64,000 nt of DNA from Dyella sp. C11. Lineage in GTDB: Bacteria > Pseudomonadota > Gammaproteobacteria > Xanthomonadales > Rhodanobacteraceae. Made by a program: the position numbers and the translations under genes. This document shows, one piece after another, positions 49,792-60,795 of the stretch (its first letter is position 1; every line of letters begins with the position of its first letter). The stretch covers positions 1 through 64,000 of the forward strand of contig NZ_QAVX01000021.1 in NCBI RefSeq assembly GCF_003121485.1, given 5' to 3'. Under the pieces are notes generated by a model. It did not search any database. It saw only the letters and a program-made list of their open reading frames with translations, and was not told the origin of the DNA.

Positions 49792-50441
49792 GGGGTGGTC
49801 TCCTTGCCCGGTGCCGGCTGCGGTGCGGCGGGAACTTCCGCCGCCATCTTCACCACGCGGACGCGGTCACGTGCATTGACGCGAACCTGCTGCGAAGCCT
49901 GTTGGTGACGCACGCCACCACGATGACGCAGGGTCAGCACCACGGCCGCCACAACGCCAACCGTCAGGATCAGCGCGGCGATTTCAAACGGCAACAGGAA
50001 CTGGGTGTAGAGCGCGGTACCGAGCCACGCCGTGTTGGACATGCCGGCAGCGGTGGCTGGGTTCACACCCATCGTGGCCTCGTGCATGGTGCGCACGCCG
50101 ATCAGGGCGAGCATTTCGCCCAGCATGACCAGGGCCACCACGATGCCCACCGGCAGGTACTTGATGAAACCTTCCCGCACCTGCTCCTGCTTGATGTCCA
50201 GCATCATCACCACGAACAGGAACAGCACCATCACCGCACCGACGTAGACCACGATGAGTGCAATGGCGAGGAATTCGGCTTCGGCCAGCAACCAGATGCA
50301 GGCCGTGCTGAAGAACGTGAGCACCAGCGACAACACGGCGTGCACCGAGTTGCGCAGCGTGATCACGCCCAGTGCGGCCACGACCGTGACCGCCGCGAAG
50401 GCGTAGAAGCAAACGAGTTGGAACATGTTCGAATCAATCAT
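49788..50441 (-). CDS. nuoJ: NADH-quinone oxidoreductase subunit J
   Basis: A 217-aa membrane subunit with five helices (residues of about 1-165: [59 protein letters not shown]). A basic, Gln/Ala/Pro-rich extension of about 45 residues beyond the last helix makes it longer than E. coli NuoJ (184 aa) and should face the cytoplasm. Tightly packed in the operon. Confidence 0.96.
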   Translation of the reverse strand: MIDSNMFQLVCFYAFAAVTVVAALGVITLRNSVHAVLSLVLTFFSTACIWLLAEAEFLAIALIVVYVGAVMVLFLFVVMMLDIKQEQVREGFIKYLPVGIVVALVMLGEMLALIGVRTMHEATMGVNPATAAGMSNTAWLGTALYTQFLLPFEIAALILTVGVVAAVVLTLRHRGGVRHQQASQQVRVNARDRVRVVKMAAEVPAAPQPAPGKETTP

Positions 50442-50453
50442 GATGTCCCGTCC

Positions 50454-50945
50454 TCAACGATACGCGGCGTCTTGAGCGCGGGCAGCCGCGATGTCCTGCT
50501 CGAAGCGGTCGCCAATGGCGAGCAGCTGCGGCTTGGTCACCACGTTCTCGCCACGCTGCTCGAAGTGGTACTCATGGATGTGCGTCTCGACGATCGAGTC
50601 CACCGGGCAGCTCTCTTCGCAGAAGCCGCAGAAGATGCACTTGAACAGGTCGATGTCGTAACGCGTGGTGCGACGCTGGCCATCGCTCTCGCGCGGAGCC
50701 GAGTCGATGGTGATCGCCAGCGCCGGGCACACTGCCTCGCACAGCTTGCATGCAATGCAACGCTCTTCGCCGTTGGCGTAGCGACGCAGCGCGTGCAGGC
50801 CGCGGAAGCGGTTGGACTTGGGGATGTGCTCCATCGGATAGCGCATCGTGTACTTGGGACTGAACATGTAACGCATGGTCAGGCCCAAGCCCTTGAATAG
50901 CTCGATGAGCAGCAGGCTTTTGAAATAGTGAGTTACGCGGGACAT
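50454..50945 (-). CDS. nuoI: NADH-quinone oxidoreductase subunit I
   Basis: A 163-aa peripheral-arm subunit with two [4Fe-4S] clusters (N6a, N6b). The cysteine motifs are [16 protein letters not shown] and [19 protein letters not shown], each CxxCxxCxxxCP. An amphipathic N-terminus contacts the membrane arm. It relays electrons toward NuoB. Confidence 0.98.
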   Translation of the reverse strand: MSRVTHYFKSLLLIELFKGLGLTMRYMFSPKYTMRYPMEHIPKSNRFRGLHALRRYANGEERCIACKLCEAVCPALAITIDSAPRESDGQRRTTRYDIDLFKCIFCGFCEESCPVDSIVETHIHEYHFEQRGENVVTKPQLLAIGDRFEQDIAAARAQDAAYR

Positions 50946-50952
50946 GTTTTCT

Positions 50953-51981
50953 TTAGCCTCCCGTGCCGACAGTGACCCAGCCGAAATACTTCATGCAGCC
51001 GGCGACGAGGACCCAGGCAATAGCGATGGGGATGAAGACCTTCCAGCCCAGACGCATGATCTGGTCGTAGCGGTAGCGCGGGAAGCTGGCGCGGAACCAC
51101 AGGAAGAAGAAGGCGAAGATGAACACCTTGACGAAGAGCCACAGGATGCTCGGCTGGCCGATAAAGCCCCAGGAAGCCGGGAAGATCGACAGCCAGCCAC
51201 CGCAGAACAGGATCGCGGCCAGGAAGCTGACCAGGATCATGTTGGCGTATTCGGCCAGGAAGAACAGCGCGAAGGCCGAACCCGAATATTCCACGTGGAA
51301 ACCGGCGACGATTTCCGACTCACCTTCTGCCACGTCGAACGGAGCGCGGTTGGTTTCGGCCACGCCCGAGATGAAGTAGATGATGAAGACCGGCAGCAGC
51401 GGCCACATGAACCAATCGAAGATGCCCTTGCTGCCCGCCTGCGCATGCACGATGTCGGTCAGGTTGAGCGAACCCGCCAGCACCAGCACGCAGACCAGGC
51501 ACAGGCCCATGGCCAGTTCGTAGGAGATCACCTGCGCCGCCGAACGCATGGCACCCAGCAACGCGTAGCGCGAGTTGGACGCCCAGCCGGCGAGGATGAT
51601 GCCGTACACACCCAGCGAGGTCATCGCCAGCAGGTACAACAGACCGGCGTTGACGTTGGCCAGCACCAGCTTGTCGTTGAACGGAATCACCGCCCACGCC
51701 GCCAGCGCCGGAACCAGGGCGATCAACGGCGCCAGGTAGTACAGCACCTTGTTCGCGCTGGTCGGAAGAATCACTTCCTTCAGCAGCAATTTCGTGACGT
51801 CTGCGAAGGCCTGGAGCAAGCCGAAGGGACCGACCTTGTTGGGTCCCATGCGCACGTGCATCCAGCCGAGCACCTTGCGTTCCCACCACACGTACAAGGC
51901 CACCGTGATGACCAACGGCAAGACGATGCACAGGATGTAGATGATCGGTAGGCCGAGCTGATTGATGAGCTGATCGACCAT
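50953..51981 (-). CDS. nuoH: NADH-quinone oxidoreductase subunit H
   Basis: A 342-aa membrane subunit (ND1 type, eight helices) forming part of the quinone cavity with NuoB and Nuo[37 protein letters not shown] and [30 protein letters not shown] are the ND1 signatures, as is [26 protein letters not shown] with its conserved acidic residues. Confidence 0.98.
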   Translation of the reverse strand: MVDQLINQLGLPIIYILCIVLPLVITVALYVWWERKVLGWMHVRMGPNKVGPFGLLQAFADVTKLLLKEVILPTSANKVLYYLAPLIALVPALAAWAVIPFNDKLVLANVNAGLLYLLAMTSLGVYGIILAGWASNSRYALLGAMRSAAQVISYELAMGLCLVCVLVLAGSLNLTDIVHAQAGSKGIFDWFMWPLLPVFIIYFISGVAETNRAPFDVAEGESEIVAGFHVEYSGSAFALFFLAEYANMILVSFLAAILFCGGWLSIFPASWGFIGQPSILWLFVKVFIFAFFFLWFRASFPRYRYDQIMRLGWKVFIPIAIAWVLVAGCMKYFGWVTVGTGG

Positions 51982-51985
51982 GTGC

Positions 51986-54307
51986 TTACGCCTTGCTCAG
52001 GGTGAGGACTGCGCCGTAAGGCGGCAGCGAGACAGTGTCTTCGTGGGCGGCTTCGATCCACGCCGCGCCATCGGGCACGGTCACATCGATCACCAGCGGC
52101 AACACGGCATCGGCCACGCGCACCGCACTGCCCTGCTCCAGGCCCAGTCGCTTGGCTTCATCTGCGTTGACGCGAACGGCCGGCGCCCGATTGAGCGGGT
52201 GCTTGCTGAGCGCGGTGGCGCGACGGAGCACGGCGTCCGTGCGATAGATCGGCCAGGTGGCCAGGCGGCTGACACCACCCGTAGCCGGACGCGAAGCCAG
52301 TTCGGCACGGGCCTGGTGGCCACGTTCCGTAATGCCTTCACGCAGGCCGGCGAGATCGTCGAACTCGAAGCCGGCGACATTCATCACGCCACCCAGTGCA
52401 CGCAGCACCTTCCAGCCCGGACGGGACTCACCCGGTGCCTTGGCACCGGCGACGACGCTCTGCGAGAGACCGTCGACGTTGACCAGCGTGCCATCGATTT
52501 CCGGCAGCAGGCCAATCGGCAGAATTACATCGGCCACTTCGCGAAGCGCGTCGCTGGCATAGGCCGAGAAAGCGACGACCTTCTGCGCGCCCTTGAGCGC
52601 CTTGGCGAAGGCACCGCCATCGGCCACGTCCTGAGCTTCCACGCCGTACAGCACGTAGGCCTTGCGCGGCTGCGCCAGCATGGCCTGCGCGTCGAGGCCA
52701 CCGTTGCCCGGCAGCACGCCGACACGGCCCAGGCCGACGGCATTCGCACCGACCGGCAGTTCGTTGTAACCCGCACCCGTGGCCTGCGCGATGAACTGCG
52801 CCACGGCGCGCAGCCAGGAGGCCTGCGGATGCGTCACGGCGGCTTCGCCGAGAATGACCACGGCGCTGCCGCTCTTGAGATCGGCGATGGCGTCCTTGTC
52901 ACCCTGGTCGCACGAGGCGCCATGAATGGCATCGGCCAGCGCGGCAGGCGCGGTGGCACCGGCATCGACCACGCCCTTGGCCAGCGACAGCAGCGCATCG
53001 ACCAGCGCATGCGGCGCCACGATGGCTTCGCCGGCCAGGCGGTAGTTGAAGTTGAAGCTCGCCGGATTGACGGCGTAAACCTTGGCGCCCTTCTTCACCG
53101 CCTGATGGATGCGGTGATTGAGCAGCGGCATTTCGTGGCGCAGATCCGAGCCGACCAGCAGCGCGGCCTTGACCTTGTCCAGCTCTGCCACCGGCTTGCC
53201 GAACGGCTGCGCGACGGCGTTGTCGGCGAAGTCCAGCTGACGCACGCGATGGTCGACATGGGCGCTGCCCAGGCCGCGCGCCAGACGCACCAGCAGGTCG
53301 CCTTCTTCATTGGTGGTGGCCGGATGCACCAGCACGCCCAGGTCACTGCCCGGCACGGCCTTCAGCGCTTCGGCGGTGGCACCCAGTGCGTCGTCCCACG
53401 TGGTGGTGACCCACTGGCCATTGCGCTTGACCTGCGGCGCATTCACGCGATCAGCGGCGTACAGGCCCTGGTGGCTGTAACGGTCGCGGTCGGAGAGCCA
53501 GCACTCGTTGATCGATTCGTTGTCGCGCGGCACCGTGCGCAGCACCTCACCGCGGCGCGTATGCAGCCACAGGTTGGAGCCCAGCGCATCGTGATAAGCG
53601 ACGGACGGCTTGGCGATCAGTTCCCAGGCGCGTGCCTGGTACTGGAACGGCTTGTTGGTCAGCGCGCCCACCGGACAGACGTCGATGATGTTGCCCGACA
53701 GTTCCGTCTCGATGGTCTTGCCGATGTACGTACCGATCTGCAGGTTGTCACCGCGGCTCATGCCGCCCAGCTCGTAGGTGCCGGCGATTTCGCTGGTGAA
53801 GCGCACGCAGCGCGTGCACTGGATGCAGCGCGTCATCTCGGTGGCGACCAGCGGGCCGAGGTTTTCGTCGGCGATGGTGCGCTTGCGTTCGGTGTAGCGC
53901 GACACGCTGCGGCCGTAGCCCAGCGCGACGTCCTGCAGTTCGCACTCGCCGCCCTGATCGCAGATCGGGCAATCCAGCGGGTGGTTGATCAGCAGGAATT
54001 CCATCACGTCCTTCTGATACTTCAGAGCGACGTCGGTACGGGTCTTCACCTTCATGCCTTCGGCCACGGGCGTGGCGCACGCCGGCTGCGGCTTGGGCAT
54101 GGGCTTGCCGCCCATTTCCACTTCCACCAGGCACATGCGGCAGTTGGCGGCGATGGGAAGCTTGCGGTGATAGCAGAAACGCGGGATGGCGATGCCGATG
54201 GCATCAGCCGCCTCGATGATCATGGCGCCCTTGCGAATCTGCGTGGGCTTGCCATCGACCTCGATGTTCACGAGGTCAAGGTTCGGTGCTGCGGGCTGCG
54301 CACTCAT
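51986..54307 (-). CDS. nuoG: NADH-quinone oxidoreductase subunit G
   Basis: The 773-aa largest peripheral subunit. The N-terminal [2Fe-2S] cluster ([29 protein letters not shown]) is followed by the His-Cys3 [4Fe-4S] cluster ([18 protein letters not shown]), a further cluster ([10 protein letters not shown] ... DVCPVGALT), then a molybdopterin-oxidoreductase-like domain without molybdenum (about 220-700). The extra N7 cluster is not apparent to me, which is common outside the E. coli/Thermus type. Start overlaps the nuoF stop by 4 bp. Confidence 0.97.
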   Translation of the reverse strand: MSAQPAAPNLDLVNIEVDGKPTQIRKGAMIIEAADAIGIAIPRFCYHRKLPIAANCRMCLVEVEMGGKPMPKPQPACATPVAEGMKVKTRTDVALKYQKDVMEFLLINHPLDCPICDQGGECELQDVALGYGRSVSRYTERKRTIADENLGPLVATEMTRCIQCTRCVRFTSEIAGTYELGGMSRGDNLQIGTYIGKTIETELSGNIIDVCPVGALTNKPFQYQARAWELIAKPSVAYHDALGSNLWLHTRRGEVLRTVPRDNESINECWLSDRDRYSHQGLYAADRVNAPQVKRNGQWVTTTWDDALGATAEALKAVPGSDLGVLVHPATTNEEGDLLVRLARGLGSAHVDHRVRQLDFADNAVAQPFGKPVAELDKVKAALLVGSDLRHEMPLLNHRIHQAVKKGAKVYAVNPASFNFNYRLAGEAIVAPHALVDALLSLAKGVVDAGATAPAALADAIHGASCDQGDKDAIADLKSGSAVVILGEAAVTHPQASWLRAVAQFIAQATGAGYNELPVGANAVGLGRVGVLPGNGGLDAQAMLAQPRKAYVLYGVEAQDVADGGAFAKALKGAQKVVAFSAYASDALREVADVILPIGLLPEIDGTLVNVDGLSQSVVAGAKAPGESRPGWKVLRALGGVMNVAGFEFDDLAGLREGITERGHQARAELASRPATGGVSRLATWPIYRTDAVLRRATALSKHPLNRAPAVRVNADEAKRLGLEQGSAVRVADAVLPLVIDVTVPDGAAWIEAAHEDTVSLPPYGAVLTLSKA

Positions 54308-55614
54308 GCGGCGGCTCCAAGCTTGTCGTCGACGATGGAGCGACCGTTGACGATGTAGTACTCAAATTCATCCCAGAACTGGCGCAGGAAGCCCTGCACC
54401 GGCCACGCCGCGGCTTCGCCGAACGCGCAGATGGTGTGGCCTTCGATCTGGCCGGCAATGGCCTTCAGACGATGCAGGTCGTCCATGGTGCCCTTGCCTT
54501 CCACGATGCGATCCAGCACGCGGTGCATCCAGCCGGTGCCTTCGCGGCACGGCGTGCACTGGCCGCAGCTTTCCTTGTGGAAGAACTGCGAGATGCGGCG
54601 GGTGAAGCGGACCGTGCAGACGGTGTCGTCCAGCACCACGATGGCGCCCGAACCCAGACCCGTCTTGAGGTCACGCAGGGTGTCGTAGTCGAACGGCAGG
54701 CCCTTCAACTGCTCGGCGCGCAGCACCGGCATGGACACGCCGCCCGGCACCGCACCCTTCAGCGTGCGACCCGGACGCAGGCCACCGGCCATTTCCAGCA
54801 GTTCGTCGAACGTGGTACCGAGCGGCACTTCGAAGTTGCCGCCCTTCTGCACGCAACCGGACACCGAGAAGATCTTCGGGCCACCGTTCTTGGTCTTGCT
54901 CTGCGCCAGGAACCAGTCGGCACCCTTGCGCAGGATGGCCGGCACCGAAGCGTAGGTCTCGGTGTTGTTGATGGTGCTGGGCTTGCCGTACAGGCCGAAG
55001 TTCGCCGGGAACGGCGGCTTGAAGCGCGGCTGGCCCTTCTTGCCTTCCAGCGATTCCATCAGCGCAGTTTCTTCGCCGCAGATGTAAGCGCCAGCGCCAA
55101 GCGCGCCATAGATGTCGACGTTGATGCCGGTGCCCTGGATGTCCTTGCCCAGCAGACCTGCGGCATAGGCTTCCTTCAGCGCCTCTTCGAAATGCTCGAA
55201 GGGCTCGTGATGGAATTCGCCACGCAGGTAGTTGTAGGCCACGGTGGAACCCGTGCAATAGCACGCGATGGCCATGCCTTCGATCACCGCATGCGGGTTG
55301 AAGCGCAGGATGTCGCGGTCTTTGCAGGTGCCCGGCTCCGACTCGTCGGAGTTGCAGAGGATGTACTTCTGCATGTCGCCCTTGGGCATGAAGGACCACT
55401 TCAAGCCCGTCGGGAAGCCCGCGCCGCCACGGCCGCGCAGGTTGCTCTTCTTGATCTCTTCGATCAGAGCGTTCGGATCGGGCTTTTCGGCGAGGATTTT
55501 CTTCCACGCCTCATAGCCACCCACCTGGGTGTAGCTGTCCATCGCCCACGGCTTGTCGAAATGCAGCGTGGTGTAGACGACCTGATGTTCTTGCGGTGCC
55601 GGACCGTATGCCAT
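54304..55614 (-). CDS. nuoF: NADH-quinone oxidoreductase subunit F
   Basis: A 436-aa subunit that binds NADH, FMN and the N3 [4Fe-4S] cluster. The FMN/NADH motif [15 protein letters not shown] lies near 65-80, [28 protein letters not shown] follows, and the cluster is in [15 protein letters not shown] (about 345-360). It is the entry point for electrons into complex I. The gene lies 12 bp after nuoE. Confidence 0.98.
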   Translation of the reverse strand: MAYGPAPQEHQVVYTTLHFDKPWAMDSYTQVGGYEAWKKILAEKPDPNALIEEIKKSNLRGRGGAGFPTGLKWSFMPKGDMQKYILCNSDESEPGTCKDRDILRFNPHAVIEGMAIACYCTGSTVAYNYLRGEFHHEPFEHFEEALKEAYAAGLLGKDIQGTGINVDIYGALGAGAYICGEETALMESLEGKKGQPRFKPPFPANFGLYGKPSTINNTETYASVPAILRKGADWFLAQSKTKNGGPKIFSVSGCVQKGGNFEVPLGTTFDELLEMAGGLRPGRTLKGAVPGGVSMPVLRAEQLKGLPFDYDTLRDLKTGLGSGAIVVLDDTVCTVRFTRRISQFFHKESCGQCTPCREGTGWMHRVLDRIVEGKGTMDDLHRLKAIAGQIEGHTICAFGEAAAWPVQGFLRQFWDEFEYYIVNGRSIVDDKLGAAA

Positions 55615-55626
55615 GGCGCCCTGCCC

Positions 55627-56154
55627 TTACTTGAGACCGTCGAGAATCTCGTCGATCTTCTGGATCGACAGACGCTCGTGGTAATGACCATTGACGGTCA
55701 TCGCCGGCGCGCTGGCGCAGGCGGCGATGCATTCTTCTTCGCGCTTGAGGTACACGCGGCCATCGGCGGTGCTTTCACCGAGCTTGATGCCCAGTTTCTG
55801 CTCGCAATGTTTCACCAGATCCTCGGCGCCGTTGAGCCAGCACGAGATGTTGGTGCAGATGGCCACGTTGTTGCGGCCCACCGGCTTGGTCTCGAGCATC
55901 GAGTAGAAGCTGGCGACCTCGTAAGCCCAGACGGCGGGCAGATCGAGGTACTTGGCAACCGCGGTGATCAGCTCATCGGTGAGGAAGCCCTGGTTCTGCT
56001 CCTGCGCGGCGAACAGCGACTGGATCAGCGCCGAACGCTTGCGGTCGGGAGGAAAACGGGCAACCCACTCTTCGATGTGATGACGAGTGTGTTCGTTGAG
56101 TACGACGAGCGGGTCGACATTCTTGACCTGCTCGTAATTTCCGGTGGCTTTCAT
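55627..56154 (-). CDS. nuoE: NADH-quinone oxidoreductase subunit E
   Basis: A 175-aa thioredoxin-fold [2Fe-2S] subunit (N1a). The four ligands are seen in CTNISCWLNGAEDLVKHCEQKLG and EECIAACASAPAM. The helical N-terminal part (HIEEWVARFPPDRKRSALIQSLFAAQEQNQGFL) is typical. It pairs with NuoF at the tip of the peripheral arm. Confidence 0.97.
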   Translation of the reverse strand: MKATGNYEQVKNVDPLVVLNEHTRHHIEEWVARFPPDRKRSALIQSLFAAQEQNQGFLTDELITAVAKYLDLPAVWAYEVASFYSMLETKPVGRNNVAICTNISCWLNGAEDLVKHCEQKLGIKLGESTADGRVYLKREEECIAACASAPAMTVNGHYHERLSIQKIDEILDGLK

Positions 56155-56172
56155 GTAGTGGCTCCCGTGGGC

Positions 56173-57426
56173 TCAGCGATCGACTTCGCCGAACACGAGG
56201 TCATAAGTACCGATCATCGCCACCACGTCGGCCAGCATGTGGCCGCGCACGATGGCATCCATCGAAGAGAGATGGGCGAAGCCCGGCGCGCGCAGGTGCA
56301 CGCGGAACGGTTTGTTCGCACCATCGGAGACGAGGTAGCAGCCGAACTCACCCTTCGGTGCTTCCACCGCGGCATAGGTCTCGCCTGCCGGCACGCCGTA
56401 GCCTTCGGTAAACAGCTTGAAGTGGTGGATCAGCGCTTCCATGTCCTCCTTCATGTTTTCACGATGAGGCGGAGCGACCTTGTAGTTCTGCACGATGACC
56501 GGGCCGGGGTTGGCCTTCAGCCACTTCACGCACTGCTGGATGATGCGGTTGGACTGGCGCATCTCTTCGACGCGAACCAGGTAACGGTCGTAGCAGTCGC
56601 CGCCCACGCCCACCGGAATGTCGAAATCGACTTCGGCGTACTTGGCGTACGGCTGCTTCTTGCGCAGATCCCATTCAATGCCCGAACCGCGCAGCATCAC
56701 GCCCGTCATGCCCCAGGCCTGGGCCTTTTCCGGCGGAATGACGCCGATGCCGACGGTGCGCTGCTTCCAGATACGGTTGTTGGTGAGCAGTTCCTCGTAC
56801 TCGTCCACCTTCTTCGGGAAGTCGCTGGTGAACGCTTCCAGGTAGTCGAGCATGGAACCTTCGCGCCAGCTGTTGAGGCGCTTCAGGTCGTTGCCCTTGT
56901 GCCAGGGCGACTCGCGGTACTGCGACATGTGGTTCGGCAGATCGCGGTAGACGCCGCCCGGGCGGTAGTACGTGGCGTGCATGCGCGCGCCCGATACGGC
57001 CTCATAGACGTCCATCAGCTCTTCGCGTTCGCGGAACGCGTAGAGGAACACCGCCATCGCACCCAGGTCGAGCGCGTTGGAGCCGATCCACATCAGGTGA
57101 TTCAGGATGCGGGTGATCTCGTCGAACATGGTGCGGATGTACTGCGCACGCTCCGGCACCTCGATACCCAGCAGGGTTTCGATGGCGCGCACGTAAGCGT
57201 GCTCGTTGCACATCATCGACACGTAGTCGAGGCGATCCATGTAACCGATGGACTGGTTGAACGGCTTGGACTCGGCGAGCTTTTCCGTGCCACGGTGCAG
57301 CAGGCCCACGTGCGGATCGGCACGGACGATGGTCTCGCCGTCCATTTCCAGCACCAGGCGCAGCACGCCGTGCGCAGCAGGATGCTGCGGGCCGAAGTTC
57401 ATCGTGTAGTTGCGGATTTCTTGCAT
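56173..57426 (-). CDS. nuoD: NADH-quinone oxidoreductase subunit D
   Basis: A 417-aa 49-kDa-type subunit that forms the quinone site with Nuo[23 protein letters not shown] (the quinone-binding His region), [13 protein letters not shown] and RYYxPGGV-like [13 protein letters not shown] are visible; the C-terminal end [12 protein letters not shown] is standard. It is separate from nuoC, unlike the fused nuoCD of E. coli. A 2-bp gap separates it from nuoC. Confidence 0.98.
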   Translation of the reverse strand: MQEIRNYTMNFGPQHPAAHGVLRLVLEMDGETIVRADPHVGLLHRGTEKLAESKPFNQSIGYMDRLDYVSMMCNEHAYVRAIETLLGIEVPERAQYIRTMFDEITRILNHLMWIGSNALDLGAMAVFLYAFREREELMDVYEAVSGARMHATYYRPGGVYRDLPNHMSQYRESPWHKGNDLKRLNSWREGSMLDYLEAFTSDFPKKVDEYEELLTNNRIWKQRTVGIGVIPPEKAQAWGMTGVMLRGSGIEWDLRKKQPYAKYAEVDFDIPVGVGGDCYDRYLVRVEEMRQSNRIIQQCVKWLKANPGPVIVQNYKVAPPHRENMKEDMEALIHHFKLFTEGYGVPAGETYAAVEAPKGEFGCYLVSDGANKPFRVHLRAPGFAHLSSMDAIVRGHMLADVVAMIGTYDLVFGEVDR

Positions 57427-57428
57427 GA

Positions 57429-58157
57429 TCAGTTATTCCGCCAGTTGTCGGCCGCTTCGGCCTTGGCCTGCAGCAGGTCGGCGTCGTCACGGATGACGCG
57501 CGGCACCAGCACGCGCGGTTCGATCGACACGGGTTCGTACACCACGCGCTTCTGCTCGGGGTCGTAACGCACTTCGACGTTGCCGATCAGCGGGAAGTCC
57601 TTGCGGAACGGATGACCCACGAAGCCGTAGTCGGTAAGAATGCGGCGCAGGTCCGGGTGGCCTTCATAGACGATGCCGTACAGGTCGAACGTCTCGCGCT
57701 CGAACCAGTTCACGCCCGGCCAGATGCCGGTCAGCGAAGGCACCATCGGCAGCGTGTCGTCATCGCAGAACGTGCGCAGGCGCAGGCGCTGGTTGTTCTC
57801 CAGCGACAGGATGTGCACGACGGACGCGAAGCGGTTCGGCTGCATGTCGGAACGGGGGCGATCGGACCACTTGAAGCGGCCCATGGCCTCGCCTTCCACG
57901 CCACGCGAGAAACCGGTGCCGGACACGGTTTCCGTGTCCCACTCGGTCTGGCCGTAGCTCATGTAGTCGACGCCGCAGACGTCGATGGGCACGCCAAAGC
58001 GGAACGGCGCTTCGTCACGCAGCGCGGTGGCCACCGCGAGCAGGTCGGCGGCGGCCACTTCGGCGGTGACTTCGTTGCGGACCACGCTGACTTTCAGCGT
58101 GTCGCCGAATCGCGCCGTGAGGCGCTCGGCCAGCGAGTTGATCGGAGTATCAGTCAT
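57429..58157 (-). CDS. nuoC: NADH-quinone oxidoreductase subunit C
   Basis: A 242-aa 30-kDa-type subunit. [58 protein letters not shown] is the signature. The N-terminal part (about 1-95) is variable. A C-terminal extension ([33 protein letters not shown]) goes past the conserved region. Confidence 0.97.
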   Translation of the reverse strand: MTDTPINSLAERLTARFGDTLKVSVVRNEVTAEVAAADLLAVATALRDEAPFRFGVPIDVCGVDYMSYGQTEWDTETVSGTGFSRGVEGEAMGRFKWSDRPRSDMQPNRFASVVHILSLENNQRLRLRTFCDDDTLPMVPSLTGIWPGVNWFERETFDLYGIVYEGHPDLRRILTDYGFVGHPFRKDFPLIGNVEVRYDPEQKRVVYEPVSIEPRVLVPRVIRDDADLLQAKAEAADNWRNN

Positions 58158-58175
58158 GGCTCAGCTGCGCCTTTC

Positions 58176-58733
58176 TCAGGAACGCGCGATGGTGTTGGTG
58201 CGGCGGATCTTCTTCTGCAACTGCAGAATGCCGTGGATCAGCGCTTCGGCCGTCGGCGGGCAGCCCGGCACGTAGATGTCCACCGGCACGATGCGGTCGC
58301 AACCGCGCACCACCGAGTACGAGTAGTGGTAGTAGCCGCCGCCGTTGGCGCAGCTACCCATGGAGATGACCCACTTCGGATCGGGCATCTGGTCGTAGAC
58401 CTTGCGCAGCGCCGGGGCCATCTTGTTGACCAGGGTGCCGGCCACGATCATCACGTCGGACTGGCGGGGACTCGGGCGGAACACCACGCCGTAGCGGTCC
58501 AGGTCCAGTCGCGCGGCACCCGCGTGCATCATTTCCACGGCGCAGCAGGCGAGACCGAAGGTCATCGGCCACATGGAACCGGTGCGCGCCCAGTTCATGA
58601 GGGCGTCGACGCTGGTGGTGGCGAAGCCGCGCTGGATGACGGGGTTGTCCTCGGCTGGACGAAGAATGTCGTCCACCAGGTTCAACGGCTGCGGGTTGTG
58701 CATCACCCGGTCAAGGGACGAGATCACTCCCAT
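58176..58733 (-). CDS. nuoB: NADH-quinone oxidoreductase subunit B
   Basis: A 185-aa subunit carrying the N2 [4Fe-4S] cluster that reduces quinone. The ligands are Cys63-Cys64 ([10 protein letters not shown]), Cys128 ([10 protein letters not shown]) and Cys158 (VPGCPP). The frame is open for 73 more codons upstream because it overlaps nuoA, but the ATG at 58733 with AGGGAG upstream gives the family start. It overlaps the end of nuoA by 10 bp. Confidence 0.97.
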   Translation of the reverse strand: MGVISSLDRVMHNPQPLNLVDDILRPAEDNPVIQRGFATTSVDALMNWARTGSMWPMTFGLACCAVEMMHAGAARLDLDRYGVVFRPSPRQSDVMIVAGTLVNKMAPALRKVYDQMPDPKWVISMGSCANGGGYYHYSYSVVRGCDRIVPVDIYVPGCPPTAEALIHGILQLQKKIRRTNTIARS

Positions 58734-59080
58734 TCCAGTGCTCCCTTCTTCCACACGTAAGCAAAACCGATGACCAGAAGCAGCAGGAACAGCGCCATTT
58801 CGATCAGGGCGACAAGACCGATCTTGGTGAACACCACTGCCCACGGGAACAGGAAGGCGATTTCCAGATCGAAGATGATGAAGAGGATCGCCAGCAGGTA
58901 GTAGCGAACGTCGAAGCGCATGCGCGCGTCTTCGAAGGCCTCGAAGCCGCACTCGTAGGGCGAGAGCTTCTCCGACTCGGGACGGCGCGGACCGGCCAGA
59001 AGGCCAATGACCAGCAGTACCACGCCAAGGCCGGCGGCGACGCCGATGAACAGCAGAATGGGCCAGTATTCGGCAAGCAC
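58724..59080 (-). CDS. nuoA: NADH-quinone oxidoreductase subunit A
   Basis: A 118-aa membrane subunit with three helices. [46 protein letters not shown] includes the conserved Cys loop and the membrane Asp/Glu pair. First gene of the operon; the leader is about 165 nt from the promoter at 59251-59278. No secG or tRNA lies immediately upstream. Confidence 0.97.
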   Translation of the reverse strand: MLAEYWPILLFIGVAAGLGVVLLVIGLLAGPRRPESEKLSPYECGFEAFEDARMRFDVRYYLLAILFIIFDLEIAFLFPWAVVFTKIGLVALIEMALFLLLLVIGFAYVWKKGALEWE

Positions 59081-59250
59081 GGTGAAACGTACCTCCGCGC
59101 CTTCATTGGCGCATCAGTGACCGTAGGGGAAACGGTCCGCGGAACTTGGATTCGGCATGGCCCGCGAGGGCCAAAGGCTAGGCGCCACGATCACGTGCGT
59201 TGGGGGCCGCGAGCGTCCGACTTTTCACGATCTGAATCGGGAATCGCGAC

Positions 59251-59278
59251 ATTGTATCAGCGCGCTTAACAACAACAA
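59251..59278 (-). promoter_or_regulatory. Promoter of the nuoA-N operon
   Basis: On the minus strand TTGTTG (59278-59273), 16-nt spacer, TACAAT (59256-59251). It is the only good sigma-70 match in the 283 bp between nuoA and pilZ. Confidence 0.65.
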
Positions 59279-59363
59279 GCCTTGACGGGTATTTGGAAGG
59301 CGATTTGCAAGGGTTCGCTGACGCCTCACGGCGTGTCCTGCGCAAGCCATTACGACCAAGGTC

Positions 59364-59720
59364 TTACATGGTGTGCGTGGGCCGTTCCGAACTGGTCGTG
59401 CCGGCAAGGAGGTTTTCTATGCGGGCCCGTGCAGCCTCGCCATCGGCGGACTCGTTGAACTGGACGCCGATGCCCGCCGTCCGGTTGCCCTGCGCCCCGA
59501 TCGGGGTGACCCACACGACCTTGCCGGCCACCGACAGGCGCTCACCTTCGTCGGTCAGGTTGATCAGCAGCACCACTTCGTCGCCCAGCGCGTACTTCTG
59601 GGCCGTGGGCGCAAACAGGCCACCGTTCTTCAGATAAGGCATGTAGGCGTTGTAGAGCGACGCCGTGTCCTTGATCTTCAACGAAATAATGCCCTGGCGG
59701 GCGGCGATGGCCGGATTCAT
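59364..59720 (-). CDS. pilZ: Type IV pilus PilZ protein
   Basis: A 118-aa single-domain protein of the founding PilZ type, needed for type IV pilus biogenesis in Pseudomonas and Xanthomonas. QGIISLKIKDTASLYNAYMPYLKNGGLFAPT, LGDEVVLLINL, VAGKVVWVTPIGAQGNRTAGIGVQFNE are its signatures. The N-terminal RxxxR of c-di-GMP-binding relatives is missing, as in canonical PilZ, so nucleotide binding is unlikely. It is downstream of holB in related species; here two genes are inserted between them. Confidence 0.95.
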   Translation of the reverse strand: MNPAIAARQGIISLKIKDTASLYNAYMPYLKNGGLFAPTAQKYALGDEVVLLINLTDEGERLSVAGKVVWVTPIGAQGNRTAGIGVQFNESADGEAARARIENLLAGTTSSERPTHTM

Positions 59721-59843
59721 GGCTGCTCCTGTACGCCACCTGGTGCGGCGCCCCTCTCCTCATCGTAGCGAGCGGCCGGGTCCAGCGACAAGCGAGACGT
59801 GGAAGGAATGTGATGAAGCCGGTGTCACGTCACTATCGGTGAC

Positions 59844-60794
59844 TCAGGCCGGCGGCGTATCTGCCTTGAGCTCGCACCAGCCCCAACGGTCGAAGATCCA
59901 GGGCGATGGCACTTTCATGTGGAGCTTGAGGAAACGCGGGCCCGTGACCACCGGGTCCAGACCATGCAGCACATATCGCCCCTGTGCATCCATCACCAGG
60001 GGGGCCCGACGCCAGGACCATTCACGGACACCGGCCGTGTCAACCAGGGTCAGCGTCATCCAGCGCTGCAGGGACCGGGATGGCCGCCAGGGCAGCACGG
60101 CCGACTCCGTGGCGGCCGACGAGCCGCGAACCCACTGATATCGCTCCGCCCGATCCGCCATGCGGCGCATGCGCTTGCCGCTCAAGGCCATCTGGCTTCG
60201 GTGGCACGCCAGGGCCGCCATCTTGTTGGCGTGAAGGCCCACGGAGGAGTCCAGCTTGACCCGGGCGGAGCCGGCCATCTCGTGGCCGTGGACCAGGTAG
60301 GCCAACATGCGCGGCGCAGGTTCCGCCCAGCCAGCCACGGCGAGCCGCGTCATGACATGGGCCGCGCTATGGTCCGGGTGGTGATCACCCAGCGACGGCA
60401 AGGCCACCAGGGTAGGACGGAATGCGTCGAGCATCGCCGAGATGGTTGCCACGCTTTCCTGTGGCGACTGACGGATTTGATCCGTGACACCCATGTCGGG
60501 CCAGCCCTGCGCGTGCAGGGCCTGCGGATCGACGCCCAACTGGGCCAGCGCGTGCGCGACCTCGGTACGACGACGCTCGCCCCAGCGGCGACGTTCGTCC
60601 ATGCCAATGCGCAGCCGACGCTCCACCCAGCGCTGCGGCCACGGATTGTTGTCGCCATTGGTGAGCAGAAGAATGCGGACGTCGCCACCGGCCTGCCGAA
60701 CCTGCTGGATCAGCTCGCCCGTGGCGATCGATTCGTCATCCGGGTGCGGGGCCACGACCAGCAGGCGTGTCCCGGCGTGCAGGGTCAACGACAT
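59844..60794 (-). CDS. PIG-L family deacetylase
   Basis: A 316-aa zinc-dependent N-deacetylase-like protein. The metal motif HPDDE lies at 17-21 in VVAPHPDDESIATGELIQQV, and the third ligand in HHPDHSAAHVMTRLAV at about 137-150. The C-terminal 100 residues form an additional beta-rich region (about 215-316: VDTAGVREWSWRRAPLVMDAQGRYVLHGLDPVVTGPRFLKLHMKVPSPWIF). Family members remove acetyl groups from GlcNAc-type glycans or conjugates. It is one base after the membrane glycosyltransferase gene, suggesting a joint role in a surface glycan; the substrate is unknown. Confidence 0.88.
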   Translation of the reverse strand: MSLTLHAGTRLLVVAPHPDDESIATGELIQQVRQAGGDVRILLLTNGDNNPWPQRWVERRLRIGMDERRRWGERRRTEVAHALAQLGVDPQALHAQGWPDMGVTDQIRQSPQESVATISAMLDAFRPTLVALPSLGDHHPDHSAAHVMTRLAVAGWAEPAPRMLAYLVHGHEMAGSARVKLDSSVGLHANKMAALACHRSQMALSGKRMRRMADRAERYQWVRGSSAATESAVLPWRPSRSLQRWMTLTLVDTAGVREWSWRRAPLVMDAQGRYVLHGLDPVVTGPRFLKLHMKVPSPWIFDRWGWCELKADTPPA

Positions 60795-60795
60795 G

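Noticed and set aside
54286-57567. Plus-strand open frame of more than 1000 codons opposite nuoF, nuoE and nuoD
   Set aside because: Spans three real genes and their gaps; composition is typical of an antisense shadow.
59081-59363. tRNA or secG upstream of nuoA, as in some relatives
   Set aside because: No cloverleaf or SecG-like frame is visible in the 283 bp; only a promoter is supported.
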